Shown here piece by piece: positions 9,729 through 17,925 of a stretch of 64,000 bases of DNA (position 1 is the first letter of the stretch; every line of letters starts with the position of its first letter). A program made the position numbers and the translations under genes. Under the pieces are notes generated by a model. The model had not been told where the DNA came from. It ran no database searches and saw only the letters and a program-made list of their open reading frames with translations. This DNA is from Candidatus Pacearchaeota archaeon (lineage in GTDB: Archaea > Nanobdellota > Nanobdellia > Pacearchaeales > GW2011-AR1): assembly GCA_023144035.1 (NCBI GenBank), contig JAGLGM010000002.1, positions 113,781 to 177,780 on the forward strand, written 5' to 3'.

Positions 9729-10726
9729 AAAAAACAATCTTAATTTTGCTTTTGTTAATGTTACCTTTAATGACAGCCGTTGAAATAAATATGAAAGATG
9801 AATTTGCTCAAGGTGAAACTTTAATGGCAAAGATTTCAGGAAATTTTTTAGATCAAGTTGAAAAAGAAAATATAGTTTTTTATAGAGAACATGTAAAAGT
9901 TCCTTTAGAATATGATATTTCAAAAATAGATGATGAATATTATATTTATGCTCAATTAGGAGATAAGCTACCAAATGATTATTCTTTAAGAATTGAAAAT
10001 ATAAATTATATGCAAGGAGTAAATATTGTTGATGAAGACATTATAAAGAGCTTCACAATTACTGAAGAGTTAGCAGATTTTAAAATAACTCCTGGATTTG
10101 TTATTGCAGATGAATCTTTTATAATAGAAGTTCAAAATTTAAGAAACTTTAAGATAGAAATAGATATTAATGAAAATCAAACTGAGACTACAGGAAATAT
10201 ATTTGAATCTTTATTTAGTTTAAGAACTTTTGAAGGAAATATAGAATTATTTTCAGGAGAAATTAAAAATTTAGAATTTGATTTAGGAGATGAAACTTAT
10301 TTTAGTTTTATAGAATTAAAAACAGAAAATATAACTTATGAAGTACCTGTTTATCTTTTTGTAAGTAAAATAATTCAGACAGAAGAACAAGATGAATCTG
10401 AAGAAACAACAGAAGAAGGAGAAGAATCTGAAACACCAAGTGAAGAGGAAGAAGAAATAAAAGCTGCTTCAACAAAGATTTGTATTGAAATGAATGGAAC
10501 TGTTTGTGGAAAAAATGAAGCATGTAATGGAACAACAGAGTATGCAAAAGATGCTGTTTGTTGTATAGGTAATTGTGAAGTAATTGAAAAAGACAACACA
10601 GGAAAAATAATTGGTTGGTCTATGATTATAATTATTCTTGCAGCAGTAATTTGGTTTTTTAAGACAAAATATAAAGGTGCAAAAAAAGAAATTAATTTAT
10701 TAAAAATAGCCAAGGGAAAGAAGTAA
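9725..10726 (+). CDS. Membrane-anchored surface protein with one Cys-rich module
   Basis: 333 residues, starting inside the stop of the preceding gene (ATGA overlap). It has a signal peptide, a beta-rich ectodomain, a Glu-rich linker around residues 220-245, one Cys module ending in AVCCIGNC and a C-terminal transmembrane helix with a Lys-rich tail. The Cys module and anchor match the architecture of the upstream partner, so the pair probably works together at the cell surface. Function unknown. Confidence 0.7.
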   Translation: MKKTILILLLLMLPLMTAVEINMKDEFAQGETLMAKISGNFLDQVEKENIVFYREHVKVPLEYDISKIDDEYYIYAQLGDKLPNDYSLRIENINYMQGVNIVDEDIIKSFTITEELADFKITPGFVIADESFIIEVQNLRNFKIEIDINENQTETTGNIFESLFSLRTFEGNIELFSGEIKNLEFDLGDETYFSFIELKTENITYEVPVYLFVSKIIQTEEQDESEETTEEGEESETPSEEEEEIKAASTKICIEMNGTVCGKNEACNGTTEYAKDAVCCIGNCEVIEKDNTGKIIGWSMIIIILAAVIWFFKTKYKGAKKEINLLKIAKGKK

Positions 10727-11017
10727 TTAAATCTTTGAAAGATATTTTTCTAAATCTTTGTAATTCTTGTTTCTATCCATTAAACAAACTAAAATTATTT
10801 TTGGAGACAAAATAACATAAATCAATCTTTTTTCTTTTCTTTGAATATTTAATCGAATTCTAAAAACCTTTGAAAATTTTTTAGAATGGATTTTTTTATT
10901 TCTATATGGGTTTTCTTTTATTAATTGTATTTTTTCATGAATAATCTTTTTGGATTTTGAATCAATTTCTTTAATTTGCTTAAGAAATAATTTAGAAGAA
11001 ATTATTTTAAAACTCAT
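10727..11017 (-). CDS. RelE/ParE-family toxin
   Basis: 96 residues, small and basic. The layout is that of RelE toxins: two N-terminal helices (KQIKEIDSKSKKIIHEKIQLI), a KKIHSKKFSKVFRIRLN strand region with conserved-looking basic residues, and final strands RLIYVILSPKIILVCLMDRNKNY. It overlaps the upstream RHH antitoxin by four bases. RelE enzymes cleave mRNA in the ribosomal A site; whether this one is active cannot be seen. Confidence 0.75.
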   Translation of the reverse strand: MSFKIISSKLFLKQIKEIDSKSKKIIHEKIQLIKENPYRNKKIHSKKFSKVFRIRLNIQRKEKRLIYVILSPKIILVCLMDRNKNYKDLEKYLSKI

Positions 11018-11271
11018 TCCAGTAAAATTTTATTTAATTCTTCTTCTGTAGAGAAATCCTTATTTTTAATTATTTTTTCAATTAAATTATCAATTATTTC
11101 AATTTCTTCCTCATTAAAATTTTCATCAAATTTATTTTTTTCAAATATTTTTTCTCTTATACTTTCAGTAGCTAAATCCTGAATATTTCTAAATCCGAAA
11201 TTTTCAACATAATTTTGAGCAGCGTCAAGAAGATTTATAGGGATTTTAAGATTTATTTGCTTTGTTTCCAT
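11014..11271 (-). CDS. Ribbon-helix-helix antitoxin
   Basis: 85 residues. The N-terminal METKQINLKIPINLLDAAQNYV is a typical RHH strand plus helix, and the acidic C-terminal half would wrap the toxin. The gene precedes the RelE-like toxin with an ATGA overlap, the normal antitoxin-first order. RHH antitoxins usually repress their own operon, which fits the repeats just upstream of its start. Confidence 0.72.
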   Translation of the reverse strand: METKQINLKIPINLLDAAQNYVENFGFRNIQDLATESIREKIFEKNKFDENFNEEEIEIIDNLIEKIIKNKDFSTEEELNKILLE

Positions 11272-11292
11272 GATATCTATAGGTATCTATAA
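11272..11292 (-). promoter_or_regulatory. Candidate operator of the RHH/RelE pair
   Basis: Two direct copies of a TATCTATA-type sequence lie immediately upstream of the antitoxin ATG and next to an AT-rich TATA-like stretch. This is where an RHH repressor would be expected to bind. Only position and repetition support it. Confidence 0.35.
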
Positions 11293-11316
11293 GTATTTAA
11301 ATGTTTTGATAAATAA

Positions 11317-11802
11317 TTATTTTTCTTTAGGATCTTTTTTTTCAGGTTTTTTCTTTTTATCTTTAGGCATAAGTTCTGTTAATTTTTCTTTCAATTGATT
11401 ATTTTGAAACCTTAAAACTCTTGCAACTTCATCATAAGCATGGAGCCTTCTAGTTAATTCACTTAAGATATCTCCCCATCCATTATTTGTTAAAGCAACT
11501 AATTCTGGAGAAACAACTTCAATATGGGCAGGCATATACTTAAACATTAAAAGAGCTAAATATTGAATATCTTCAACTTCAACTTCAATCTCTGCAAAAG
11601 TTGTGAAAAAACCTTCTTGATCCTTTAGAGGAGTAGGTTCTTTAATATCTTTAGATTTTACTTCAACTTTTTTTTCTTCGTCAATTTGTTTAATAATATT
11701 CTCTAAAGTTTTTATTAAATTTTCTGCAGGCCTTCCAATTATTTCAAAGATTAACATTGAACGAATTCCCTTAGTTTCCAAGTTTTCTTTAGACGATTTC
11801 AT
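11317..11802 (-). CDS. Conserved-looking hypothetical protein
   Basis: 161 residues. It has an alpha/beta N-terminal domain (FEIIGRPAENLIKTLENII), a middle beta segment and a Lys/Asp-rich C-terminal tail after a probable helix (EVARVLRFQNNQLKEKL). The ORF-track start overlaps the upstream lamin-tail gene by 14 bases; the ATG 15 codons later is an alternative start. No family recognised. Third gene of a minus-strand trio. Confidence 0.65.
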   Translation of the reverse strand: MKSSKENLETKGIRSMLIFEIIGRPAENLIKTLENIIKQIDEEKKVEVKSKDIKEPTPLKDQEGFFTTFAEIEVEVEDIQYLALLMFKYMPAHIEVVSPELVALTNNGWGDILSELTRRLHAYDEVARVLRFQNNQLKEKLTELMPKDKKKKPEKKDPKEK

Positions 11803-12463
11803 TTTTATATTTTCTTTTATTTTTTAATATTAATAAGACACCAATTAAAATACAAAATCCAATAAAACCATATCTTGCATAATCGGTCTTGTCTAAACTT
11901 TCAGTATTCTCTTCGCTTTTTATATCTTTTGGAGTTAAACTTATCACTTCTGGAGTTAAAGGAATATTAAATTCTTCTTTTTCTTTTTCAACATATTCTT
12001 TAATATTTTCTTCAACATCTTCAACTTGTTCATCAGTAATCTTTTCTTCAGATTCTTCTGTTTCACATCTATTTTTCTCTCCTTTTGTTGCTTCTAAAAA
12101 TTTCCAAGAGTTGCATAATTGCCAAGTTTTATCATTATTATAAGAATCATCAAAAATTCCACTTTCATCTATTAAGTTCTCGTTTTTATACAAAAAAACT
12201 TTTTCATCTAAATTATCAAGCCATTGTTTATCTAAAACATAAACATAATATCCTGAAAAAATTCCATTTAAGATTATTTCATCCCCATCATTATTAATTA
12301 GTTTATATCCTTCTAAATTAATTTCTTCTCCACCATATAACTCTATCCACTCATTTCCTGCGTCTGTTCCGGAGGGGTTCATTTCAATTTCGTTGATTTT
12401 TATTCCAGAAACAAATAAAATAAAGATTAATGCCATAAAAAGTATTAAGATTAACTTTTTCAT
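11789..12463 (-). CDS. Secreted lamin-tail-domain protein with C-terminal anchor
   Basis: 224 residues. After a signal peptide, KINEIEMNPSGTDAGNEWIE is the hallmark start of a lamin tail domain (LTD), which continues through the GYKLINNDGD and VYVLDK strands. An acidic Glu-rich linker leads to a C-terminal transmembrane helix and a basic tail. LTDs are Ig-like modules found on many extracellular proteins; here it would be displayed on the outer face. Its start overlaps the upstream gene's stop by ATGA. Confidence 0.8.
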   Translation of the reverse strand: MKKLILILFMALIFILFVSGIKINEIEMNPSGTDAGNEWIELYGGEEINLEGYKLINNDGDEIILNGIFSGYYVYVLDKQWLDNLDEKVFLYKNENLIDESGIFDDSYNNDKTWQLCNSWKFLEATKGEKNRCETEESEEKITDEQVEDVEENIKEYVEKEKEEFNIPLTPEVISLTPKDIKSEENTESLDKTDYARYGFIGFCILIGVLLILKNKRKYKNEIV

Positions 12464-13023
12464 TTTATATTTTGCGAATTATTTATTTTTTCCATATAAT
12501 TAATAAAGATAATTGAATCTTTTTGACAATATCTTGTTATGTTTTGTATGATTTCTTTATTAGAAATTGTTTTTCTTCTGTAATCTGGATGAATTTCTTT
12601 AAACTTTTTTAACATCATTTTATCTATTTTACAATTTTTACGGTTAACAAAATCTTCAATAGTTACATCTTTTTTAAAGAAATAAATATCTTTATAATCC
12701 ATACCTTTTTCAAAAATAACTCCATCTTGATTCTTTCTAAATGTGGGGTCTAAAATCCTTCTTTCTTCATCTTTTAAATAAGCATGTAGGACATTTAAAT
12801 CATTTACCCATCCAATAACCATATTTACTTCTTTATCAGCCTCTCTGAGATTCATATTATATCTAAAAGATTTGCATTTACAATCAGCAATTTGTTTTTC
12901 ATATTTATCTTGTTCAATTTCTCTTAATTTTTTTTCAAGAGGTATGCGAATATATCCTGTGTTATAAGAAGTAAATATAAGAAAAGTGCTCAGTAATAAT
13001 AAGTTAACAAGTGCTTTTTTCAT
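12460..13023 (-). CDS. Secreted protein, possible transglutaminase-like cysteine protease fold
   Basis: 187 residues with an N-terminal signal-like helix. The order Cys (CKCKSFRYNMNL), His (LNVLHAYLKD) and Asp (RRILDPTF) resembles the Cys-His-Asp triad spacing of bacterial transglutaminase-like proteins, where DPTF/DPT is a common ending of the motif. The similarity is weak and the fold is an inference. It heads the trio with the LTD protein and the 161-residue protein. Confidence 0.5.
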   Translation of the reverse strand: MKKALVNLLLLSTFLIFTSYNTGYIRIPLEKKLREIEQDKYEKQIADCKCKSFRYNMNLREADKEVNMVIGWVNDLNVLHAYLKDEERRILDPTFRKNQDGVIFEKGMDYKDIYFFKKDVTIEDFVNRKNCKIDKMMLKKFKEIHPDYRRKTISNKEIIQNITRYCQKDSIIFINYMEKINNSQNIK

Positions 13024-13060
13024 AAAATACTAAAGACATTAGAAATTTTAAAGATTATTG

Positions 13061-13495
13061 TTATTTACTATATTTCTTTTCAAAATCAATATATTCTACA
13101 TTAATTCTTTTACCTTTTAATACAGCTTTCGCAATTAAAATTTTTGAAAAAACTTTGTTTTCTAATAACCAATAACACATTCCTTTTTCCACTTTATCTA
13201 GATAACCATTTCTTTTAACTTCTACTCCAATAACTTCAAAGACACCTTTAGTATTTTTTATACAAATAAAATCTGGAAATCCTGTTCCAATTACCATGAC
13301 TTTCTTAAAAGGATTATATTTTCTTTTTGCAGGAACAACTTTTCCAATTTTTCCATCTCTATCATAATCAACAGTATTGGTCCATCTATCAATTATCCAA
13401 CCCATATCTTCAAGTCCAGCACGAACTTTCGCTTCAAATCTCATCCCTGCTGCTCGATTTTTCTTACCTTGTTTAACATATTCCTCTTTGTTCAT
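13061..13495 (-). CDS. PD-(D/E)XK-type nuclease-like protein
   Basis: 144 residues, basic. GTGFPDFICIK, a spacer and then GVEVKRNGYLDKVEKG match the PD...ExK catalytic pattern of restriction-endonuclease-fold enzymes such as VRR-NUC or Holliday-junction resolvase relatives. The helix after the ExK motif (KGMCYWLLENK) is also typical. The substrate is unknown; a DNA repair or resolvase role is plausible. Confidence 0.65.
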   Translation of the reverse strand: MNKEEYVKQGKKNRAAGMRFEAKVRAGLEDMGWIIDRWTNTVDYDRDGKIGKVVPAKRKYNPFKKVMVIGTGFPDFICIKNTKGVFEVIGVEVKRNGYLDKVEKGMCYWLLENKVFSKILIAKAVLKGKRINVEYIDFEKKYSK

Positions 13496-13529
13496 TAATG
13501 ATAAAATATGAAGAAGTATAAAAATTTAT

Positions 13530-13697
13530 TTAATCTAAGTGGTCTGATTGGGCCCAAAATAAATCATCTAATTCTTTTCTTTTTTTCTCTTTTAGATTCT
13601 TTATAACTTTTTCAGCATCTTTTCCACCTACAATATAAAGACTGCTCTTTTCTATTTGATATTTTACTTTGTAATTTGTATTATTTTCATCTGTCAT
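13530..13697 (-). CDS. Small hypothetical protein, 55 residues
   Basis: Too short for the ORF track. Begins MTDENNTNYKVKYQ with ATG at 13697 and ends at TAA 13530-13532. It carries a beta-like segment (SLYIVGGKDAEKVI) and a Lys-rich helix. It lies just downstream of the histone and its duplicated 3' end. No family recognised. Confidence 0.5.
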   Translation of the reverse strand: MTDENNTNYKVKYQIEKSSLYIVGGKDAEKVIKNLKEKKRKELDDLFWAQSDHLD

Positions 13698-13700
13698 TTT

Positions 13701-13789
13701 TATAAATCTCTAGCTTTATGCGAAGTGTATCTTCACGAGCATCCGCAGTTTATGAGGACAATAGTTGAGACTATAAGTCTCTAGCTTGA
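13701..13789 (-). repeat. Insert behind the histone gene, bounded by a duplicated gene 3' end
   Basis: An 18-bp direct repeat (13701-13718 and 13772-13789, two mismatches) copies the last codons and stop of the histone gene. The 53 bases between the copies include the minus-strand core GGATGCTCGTGAAG...TTCGCATA, also found behind the RNase P RNA gene. The distal copy still spells codons for ARDL and a stop with synonymous changes, as expected for a displaced original 3' end. Seen directly in the sequence; the mechanism is inference. Confidence 0.7.
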
Positions 13790-13956
13790 ATAGTTCGTCT
13801 GTTATTTGCCTTTGCTCTATCAATTGCTTTTTCTAGAATATCTTCAACTTTTCTCTCAAGCTCAGGCCCAACTTCTTCAGCAACACTAGACACAGCATTT
13901 TCTTTATCTAACTCTTTCACAACTTTTCTTATATTATTTTTTACAATTAATGTCAT
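13771..13956 (-). CDS. Archaeal histone
   Basis: 61 residues with the histone fold: helix 1 (NIRKVVKELDKENAVSS), the long central helix (EEVGPELERKVEDILEKAIDRAKAN) and the RRTIQARDL loop/helix 3 start. It is a few residues shorter than typical archaeal histones (about 66-69), ending at ARDL, so helix 3 is clipped. Histones wrap DNA as dimers. The gene lies two bases after a RelE-like toxin gene. Confidence 0.9.
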   Translation of the reverse strand: MTLIVKNNIRKVVKELDKENAVSSVAEEVGPELERKVEDILEKAIDRAKANNRRTIQARDL

Positions 13957-13958
13957 TT

Positions 13959-14279
13959 TTAATAATTAAACCTCTTTTCATATTCTTTGTGATTCATCCA
14001 TTCAAGAATTATTGAGAAGACTAAAAGATTTTTACCTTTTATGTTGTAAATGAGTCTCCATGCTCCAGGAAGATTATATTTCCATAAATTTCTTACTCCA
14101 AATTTTTTAATATATTCTTTTGGAATTAGTTTTTTTGGTATTTGAATTCCACAGAAAGCATTATTTTCTATATCTTTAAATGCTCTTTCTAAAATTCTAT
14201 AAAATTCTTCGTCTTCTTTTTTTAATCTATTAAAAGCATTTTCTATTTTTTCATTAACAAATTGTATATTGCTTTTCAT
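13959..14279 (-). CDS. RelE-like toxin, copy 1 of a duplicated winged-helix/RelE module
   Basis: 106 residues from the internal ATG at 14279, which overlaps the upstream stop by ATGA; the track start lies four codons earlier. PKKLIPKEYIKKFGVRNLWKYNLP...WRLIYNIKGKNLLVFSIILEWMNHKEYEKRF is a RelE-type core. It is clearly paralogous to the protein at 18504-18845 (shared P-KRLIPKK, WRMIYT and DHKDYNKFFNY). Probably a ribosome-dependent or free mRNA interferase. Confidence 0.65.
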   Translation of the reverse strand: MKSNIQFVNEKIENAFNRLKKEDEEFYRILERAFKDIENNAFCGIQIPKKLIPKEYIKKFGVRNLWKYNLPGAWRLIYNIKGKNLLVFSIILEWMNHKEYEKRFNY

Positions 14280-14569
14280 TTTTTTCTCCACATCAAATGA
14301 GTTTTTTCGAGGAGTTTTTCCACATCTTTAGGATAATAAATCCATCCAATTTTTCTTTCTGAATCAATAGAAACTTTTCCTGAAATTATTAGATAATCAA
14401 GAATAACAGAAAAGGTTTGATACATCATTTTTTTTGGAAGAGCTTTCCATAATTGTTTCTTTTTAAATTCTCCATCATGTTTTTTTATAAAATCTTCAAG
14501 AAAAAGAACAGTATCTAATCTTGGAAATCTTGCAGAGGGATTTTGAGACCTTATTAACTTTAAACTCAT
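14276..14569 (-). CDS. Winged-helix antitoxin-like protein, copy 1
   Basis: 97 residues. ARFPRLDTVLFLEDFIKKH...LWKALPKKMMYQTFSVILDYLIISGKVSID...IGWIYYP has the helix-turn-helix plus wing layout. It is paralogous to 18847-19125 (FARYPNLNTVLMVEEF, KLPKQIMHQTLKLILIYLWKSGKI, IQWIYSE). It precedes a RelE-like gene with a four-base overlap and a 16-bp palindrome sits four bases before its start. I infer an autorepressing antitoxin. Confidence 0.6.
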   Translation of the reverse strand: MSLKLIRSQNPSARFPRLDTVLFLEDFIKKHDGEFKKKQLWKALPKKMMYQTFSVILDYLIISGKVSIDSERKIGWIYYPKDVEKLLEKTHLMWRKK

Positions 14570-14572
14570 AGT

Positions 14573-14588
14573 TATATCAAGTGATATA
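14573..14588. promoter_or_regulatory. Palindromic operator candidate, module 1
   Basis: TATATCAAGTGATATA, an inverted repeat with 7-bp arms and a 2-base centre, ends four bases upstream of the winged-helix gene's ATG. Almost the same palindrome lies at the same place in front of the second module, strong support for a common regulator. Confidence 0.65.
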
Positions 14589-14672
14589 CCTTTTTAATTC
14601 TTTGTGTTTTATGTCTACATTTTAAGAATCTTGTAGTCATCTGTTTTTATAGAAAAAGTATATTTAGCTTAA

Positions 14673-16265
14673 CTATTTCACTTTTTCTAATAATTTAATT
14701 ATTTTATCTTGCCCAACATTTAATATCAAAGCAGCAAGCCGAGGACCTTTCTTTTTATTAATTATAACTCTATAAGCAGCATCAAAAAATTCAGTATTTT
14801 TGATATCTGATTTTTCACAGATTTTATAAAACTCACCAAATAAACTTTCTTCAGTATGTTTCTTTTTCTTTAAAACTTCTTTAAGTTGGATTAAAGCTTT
14901 TTTTTCTTTTGCAGTTAACTTAGTATTTACTTTTTCTTGGACTTTAAATTTCATATCTTCACCAGCATATTTTTCTACCCAATTTTTAACTTTTTCAGCC
15001 CTTATTTTTGATTCTTTATTTAAATCATCTAATTTTCCTATTTGAACTAAAGAAACTAAATGTCTAAAACTTGTTTTTCCAGGTCTTTTTTTACTAACTT
15101 TTAATCTTGACAATTCATAGATTCTTTTATCTTTAGCATTTGCTTTTTTATCATAATATTTTTTTTCAAGAGCATCATAATCTTCATATATTTTTATTAC
15201 ATCATTATCAAAACTTATTTGAAAACCTGTTTTTGGTTTTGTTCCAACAAATAAATATCTTAAAACTTCTGGTTCATAAATTTCTTCTACTTCATCAACA
15301 GTTGTAACATTGCCCCTTGAACTTGAAAATACATTCCCTCCCTTTATACCTATCCAATCATAGAATTGATAAATTGGAACTTCTCCTCCAAAAATATCTT
15401 TTACAATTTCTTTTGCAGTTGTAAGCGAACCCCCGTGAACACTATGGTCTATTCCACCTGGTTCAAAATCAACATTTTCATATTTCCACCTCATTGGCCA
15501 ATCAATTCTCCAAGGAGCATTTACAATTCCTTTTTTACTAAAATCAACTTTTCCTTTATATCCACATTTACATTCATATTCGATTTCATAACCTTTAATA
15601 TTAATTATTTTTGTAAAATCTTTTTTACATTTTTCACAATAAACAACAACAGGCCACCAATTTTCACTCAAAGGTTCTTTTCGATATTTATTTAAAATAT
15701 TCATAATTTCTTTTCTTTTTTCTATAGCAATTTTTATTAATTTAGCATATTTACATTTTTTATTCATCTCATCTTGATAAATAAATTCTGGTTTAATTCC
15801 AACTTTTTTTAATTGTTTTTCAAATTCTTGTTCAAAATGTTGTGCATAACTTTTTCCTTTTTCAAATGGAGAAGGAACATCACTTAAAGGCATTCCAATA
15901 TATTTTTCATATTCTTTAGAAACATTTTTAGGAACTTTTCTAAATCTATCAAAAGCATCCCATGAATAAATAAATCTAACTTTTTTTCCTTTATCTTCTA
16001 AAGCTTTAACAACTAAATCAGTAGTTATAACTTCTCTAAAATTTCCAACATGAACTGTTCCAGAAGGAGTTATACCTGAAGCACAAACATATTCTTTCTT
16101 TCGTTCTCGTTTTTTCGAGGATGAGTCTTGGGACTTTGTTCCAGAGACTTTTCCTTTTTCTTTCGTTTGGCTTTTAGACGAACGAGGTAAACAACTTGTT
16201 TTTTCCCTTATTATTCTGTCTGCAATTTGGTCAGCCCAAAAAAATTTCTCTGCCATATTTATCAA
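14673..16265 (-). CDS. lysS: Lysyl-tRNA synthetase, class I
   Basis: 530 residues, close to other class I LysRS. ASGITPSGTVHVGNFREV contains the HIGH-type motif (HVGN) and SSSRGNVTT the KMSKS equivalent; a zinc-binding CEKCKK...CKCGYKG pair lies in between. It charges tRNA-Lys in the cytoplasm. Before ASGITPSG there is a low-complexity Ser/Lys/Arg-rich insert (about residues 22-55) that looks unlike the rest of the enzyme and is richer in GC. The second Met (position 4) is an equally good start. Confidence 0.93.
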   Translation of the reverse strand: MINMAEKFFWADQIADRIIREKTSCLPRSSKSQTKEKGKVSGTKSQDSSSKKRERKKEYVCASGITPSGTVHVGNFREVITTDLVVKALEDKGKKVRFIYSWDAFDRFRKVPKNVSKEYEKYIGMPLSDVPSPFEKGKSYAQHFEQEFEKQLKKVGIKPEFIYQDEMNKKCKYAKLIKIAIEKRKEIMNILNKYRKEPLSENWWPVVVYCEKCKKDFTKIINIKGYEIEYECKCGYKGKVDFSKKGIVNAPWRIDWPMRWKYENVDFEPGGIDHSVHGGSLTTAKEIVKDIFGGEVPIYQFYDWIGIKGGNVFSSSRGNVTTVDEVEEIYEPEVLRYLFVGTKPKTGFQISFDNDVIKIYEDYDALEKKYYDKKANAKDKRIYELSRLKVSKKRPGKTSFRHLVSLVQIGKLDDLNKESKIRAEKVKNWVEKYAGEDMKFKVQEKVNTKLTAKEKKALIQLKEVLKKKKHTEESLFGEFYKICEKSDIKNTEFFDAAYRVIINKKKGPRLAALILNVGQDKIIKLLEKVK

Positions 16266-16284
16266 AAATAAAGAATGTTTATAA

Positions 16285-16719
16285 TTATTTCTTTTTATAT
16301 TTACTATACCCTAATTTGTCTAACTCTTCATTTAATAATTCATCTGCAATTACTTGGAATTTATTATATCTGCTCACATGCAAATATCTTATTTTTTTAA
16401 AGTTTTCTTGTAATTTTTGGACTTTTAAAAATAATTTAATAAGATTAGGGTGTCTAACTTTATATTCTCCTAAGAGTTGTTTAACAATTAATTCAGAATC
16501 AAGTATACATGTTAATTCATCTTTTGTATATTCAGAAGCAAGTTCAAGTGCTTTAATTAAGCCTTCATATTCTGCAATATTGTTTGTTACATTTTCACCA
16601 AGAAACCCTCCATATCTTTTAAGAATTTCACCATCTTTACGAACTATTACTCCTATAGCTCCTGGACCAGGGTTTCCTCTCGCACCGCCGTCAGAATTTG
16701 TATAAATCATTTGATTCAA
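16285..16719 (-). CDS. Ribonuclease HI-type protein
   Basis: 144 residues. YTNSDGGARGNPGPGAIGVI carries the first catalytic Asp, NIAEYEGLIKALELA the catalytic Glu and CILDSELIVKQL the next Asp; a fourth acidic residue is likely in VIADELLNE. This matches prokaryotic/archaeal type 1 RNase H, which degrades RNA in RNA-DNA hybrids such as primers. It follows LysRS with a 19-base gap, reading in the same direction upstream of it. Confidence 0.88.
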   Translation of the reverse strand: MNQMIYTNSDGGARGNPGPGAIGVIVRKDGEILKRYGGFLGENVTNNIAEYEGLIKALELASEYTKDELTCILDSELIVKQLLGEYKVRHPNLIKLFLKVQKLQENFKKIRYLHVSRYNKFQVIADELLNEELDKLGYSKYKKK

Positions 16720-16742
16720 AATTCAGCTTAATATAAAAAGGT

Positions 16743-16913
16743 TTATACTATTCCAGCTAAAGAATCTGGACTAGAATCAGTTTTAGTTTCTAAAGAATTT
16801 GATTCAATATTTTCTTCAATATTTTCTTCAATATCACTCCCTTCAAATAAAGAATAATAATCTTGTGCTTCAGGACTTTGCATAATACTTGATTTATAAT
16901 CTGTTTCCGCCAT
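16743..16913 (-). CDS. Small acidic hypothetical protein, 56 residues
   Basis: Read from the sequence, below the track cutoff. Starts MAETDYKSSIMQSPE and ends with TAA at 16743-16745. Very acidic, with a repeated DIEENIEENIES stretch and a Ser-rich tail, so probably disordered. It sits upstream of the RNase H gene on the same strand. No family recognised; no Cys, so it does not resemble the peptide at 37.7 kb beyond the opening MAE. Confidence 0.45.
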   Translation of the reverse strand: MAETDYKSSIMQSPEAQDYYSLFEGSDIEENIEENIESNSLETKTDSSPDSLAGIV

Positions 16914-17004
16914 AGTAGAAAATATTAATCATTTTTATTTTTAAGCAATTATATACTATAATATATCTTTTATAAACAATACACTACAAAATATATTTTA
17001 GAAA

Positions 17005-17280
17005 TCATATATGTAAAATTTTGAAAGTTTTGAAATCTTGAAATTTTTCTGGTTTAACTTCAACATTTCTTATTTGAGCATGTTTTGGACCTTTTTTACA
17101 TAATTCAATCATCTTATTCACATTATCAGGTTCTCCTTCAACAAAAACTTCTATTCTTCCATCTTCTAAATTTCTTGAGAATCCTTTTACATTATGTCTT
17201 TCTGCATTTTCTTTAATAAATGCTCTAAAGAAAACACCTTGAACAGTTCCATTAATGTAAATTCTTATTGCTTTTTTCAT
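17005..17280 (-). CDS. acyP: Acylphosphatase
   Basis: 91 residues, the family's usual size. GTVQGVFFRAFIKENAERHNVKGFSRNLEDGRIEVFVEG contains the phosphate-binding loop with catalytic Arg (VFFR) and the Asn of the SRN motif. It hydrolyses acyl-phosphates such as acetyl- or carbamoyl-phosphate in the cytoplasm. A monocistronic position, divergent from the MFS-like gene. Confidence 0.92.
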   Translation of the reverse strand: MKKAIRIYINGTVQGVFFRAFIKENAERHNVKGFSRNLEDGRIEVFVEGEPDNVNKMIELCKKGPKHAQIRNVEVKPEKFQDFKTFKILHI

Positions 17281-17360
17281 ATAATTAATAAAAGAAGTGT
17301 ATTATTAAATATTTCTTTAGTTTGAGAAAAGTATTTAAGTAAATTTTAATAAAATAGCTT

Positions 17361-17921
17361 ATGAAAAAAGAAAAATTAAGAAAGAAAAATTATAGAATTT
17401 TTACTCTTTCAAATTCTTTAATGGCTTTAGCAGTCGGATTATTTGGGCCTTTTTACTACATTTTTATAAATGAAATGGGGGGTTCAATTGAAAATTTTGG
17501 AATAGCTGCAGGGCTTTTGGTTTTATCAGGGGCTTTATTTTCTTTATTTGCAGGAAGATTCTCAGATAAAATTGGAAGAAAACCTTTTTTAATTATTGGA
17601 GGGTTTGCTTCTGCAATAATAGTTTTTTTATATACAGTTATTGATTCTCTTTGGCAATTATATTTGTTACAAATATTCTCTGGAATAATTACTTCTGGAT
17701 TTGAAACTGCTGAAGGGTCTTACTTAGGTGATATTACAAATAAAAATAAAAGAGGTGCAGAAATAGGGAAATATGATGCAATGATTGGAATCTTTGAAGC
17801 TGCAGCAATATTTGCAGGGGGGTTCTTAGCAGCAAGATTTGGATTTGAAATAATATTTTATATTGTTTCAGTTATTGCCCTAATTTCAACTTTAGTTATG
17901 TTAAGATTAAAAGAAAAGTAA
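17361..17921 (+). CDS. Half-length major facilitator superfamily protein
   Basis: 186 residues with about six hydrophobic helices. The loop GRFSDKIGRKPF between helices 2 and 3 is the MFS signature (G-x-x-x-D-x-x-G-R-K/R). A normal MFS transporter has 12 helices and about 400 residues, so this is one half. The ORF ends cleanly in LRLKEK* before the convergent TrmY gene, and no second half is visible downstream. It may dimerise to form a transporter or be a truncated remnant; substrate unknown. Confidence 0.75.
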   Translation: MKKEKLRKKNYRIFTLSNSLMALAVGLFGPFYYIFINEMGGSIENFGIAAGLLVLSGALFSLFAGRFSDKIGRKPFLIIGGFASAIIVFLYTVIDSLWQLYLLQIFSGIITSGFETAEGSYLGDITNKNKRGAEIGKYDAMIGIFEAAAIFAGGFLAARFGFEIIFYIVSVIALISTLVMLRLKEK

Positions 17922-17925
17922 GTTG

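Noticed and set aside
13701-13789. C/D box sRNA as explanation for the conserved core behind histone and rnpB
   Set aside because: UGAAG resembles a C box only loosely and no CUGA D box is placed correctly in either copy.
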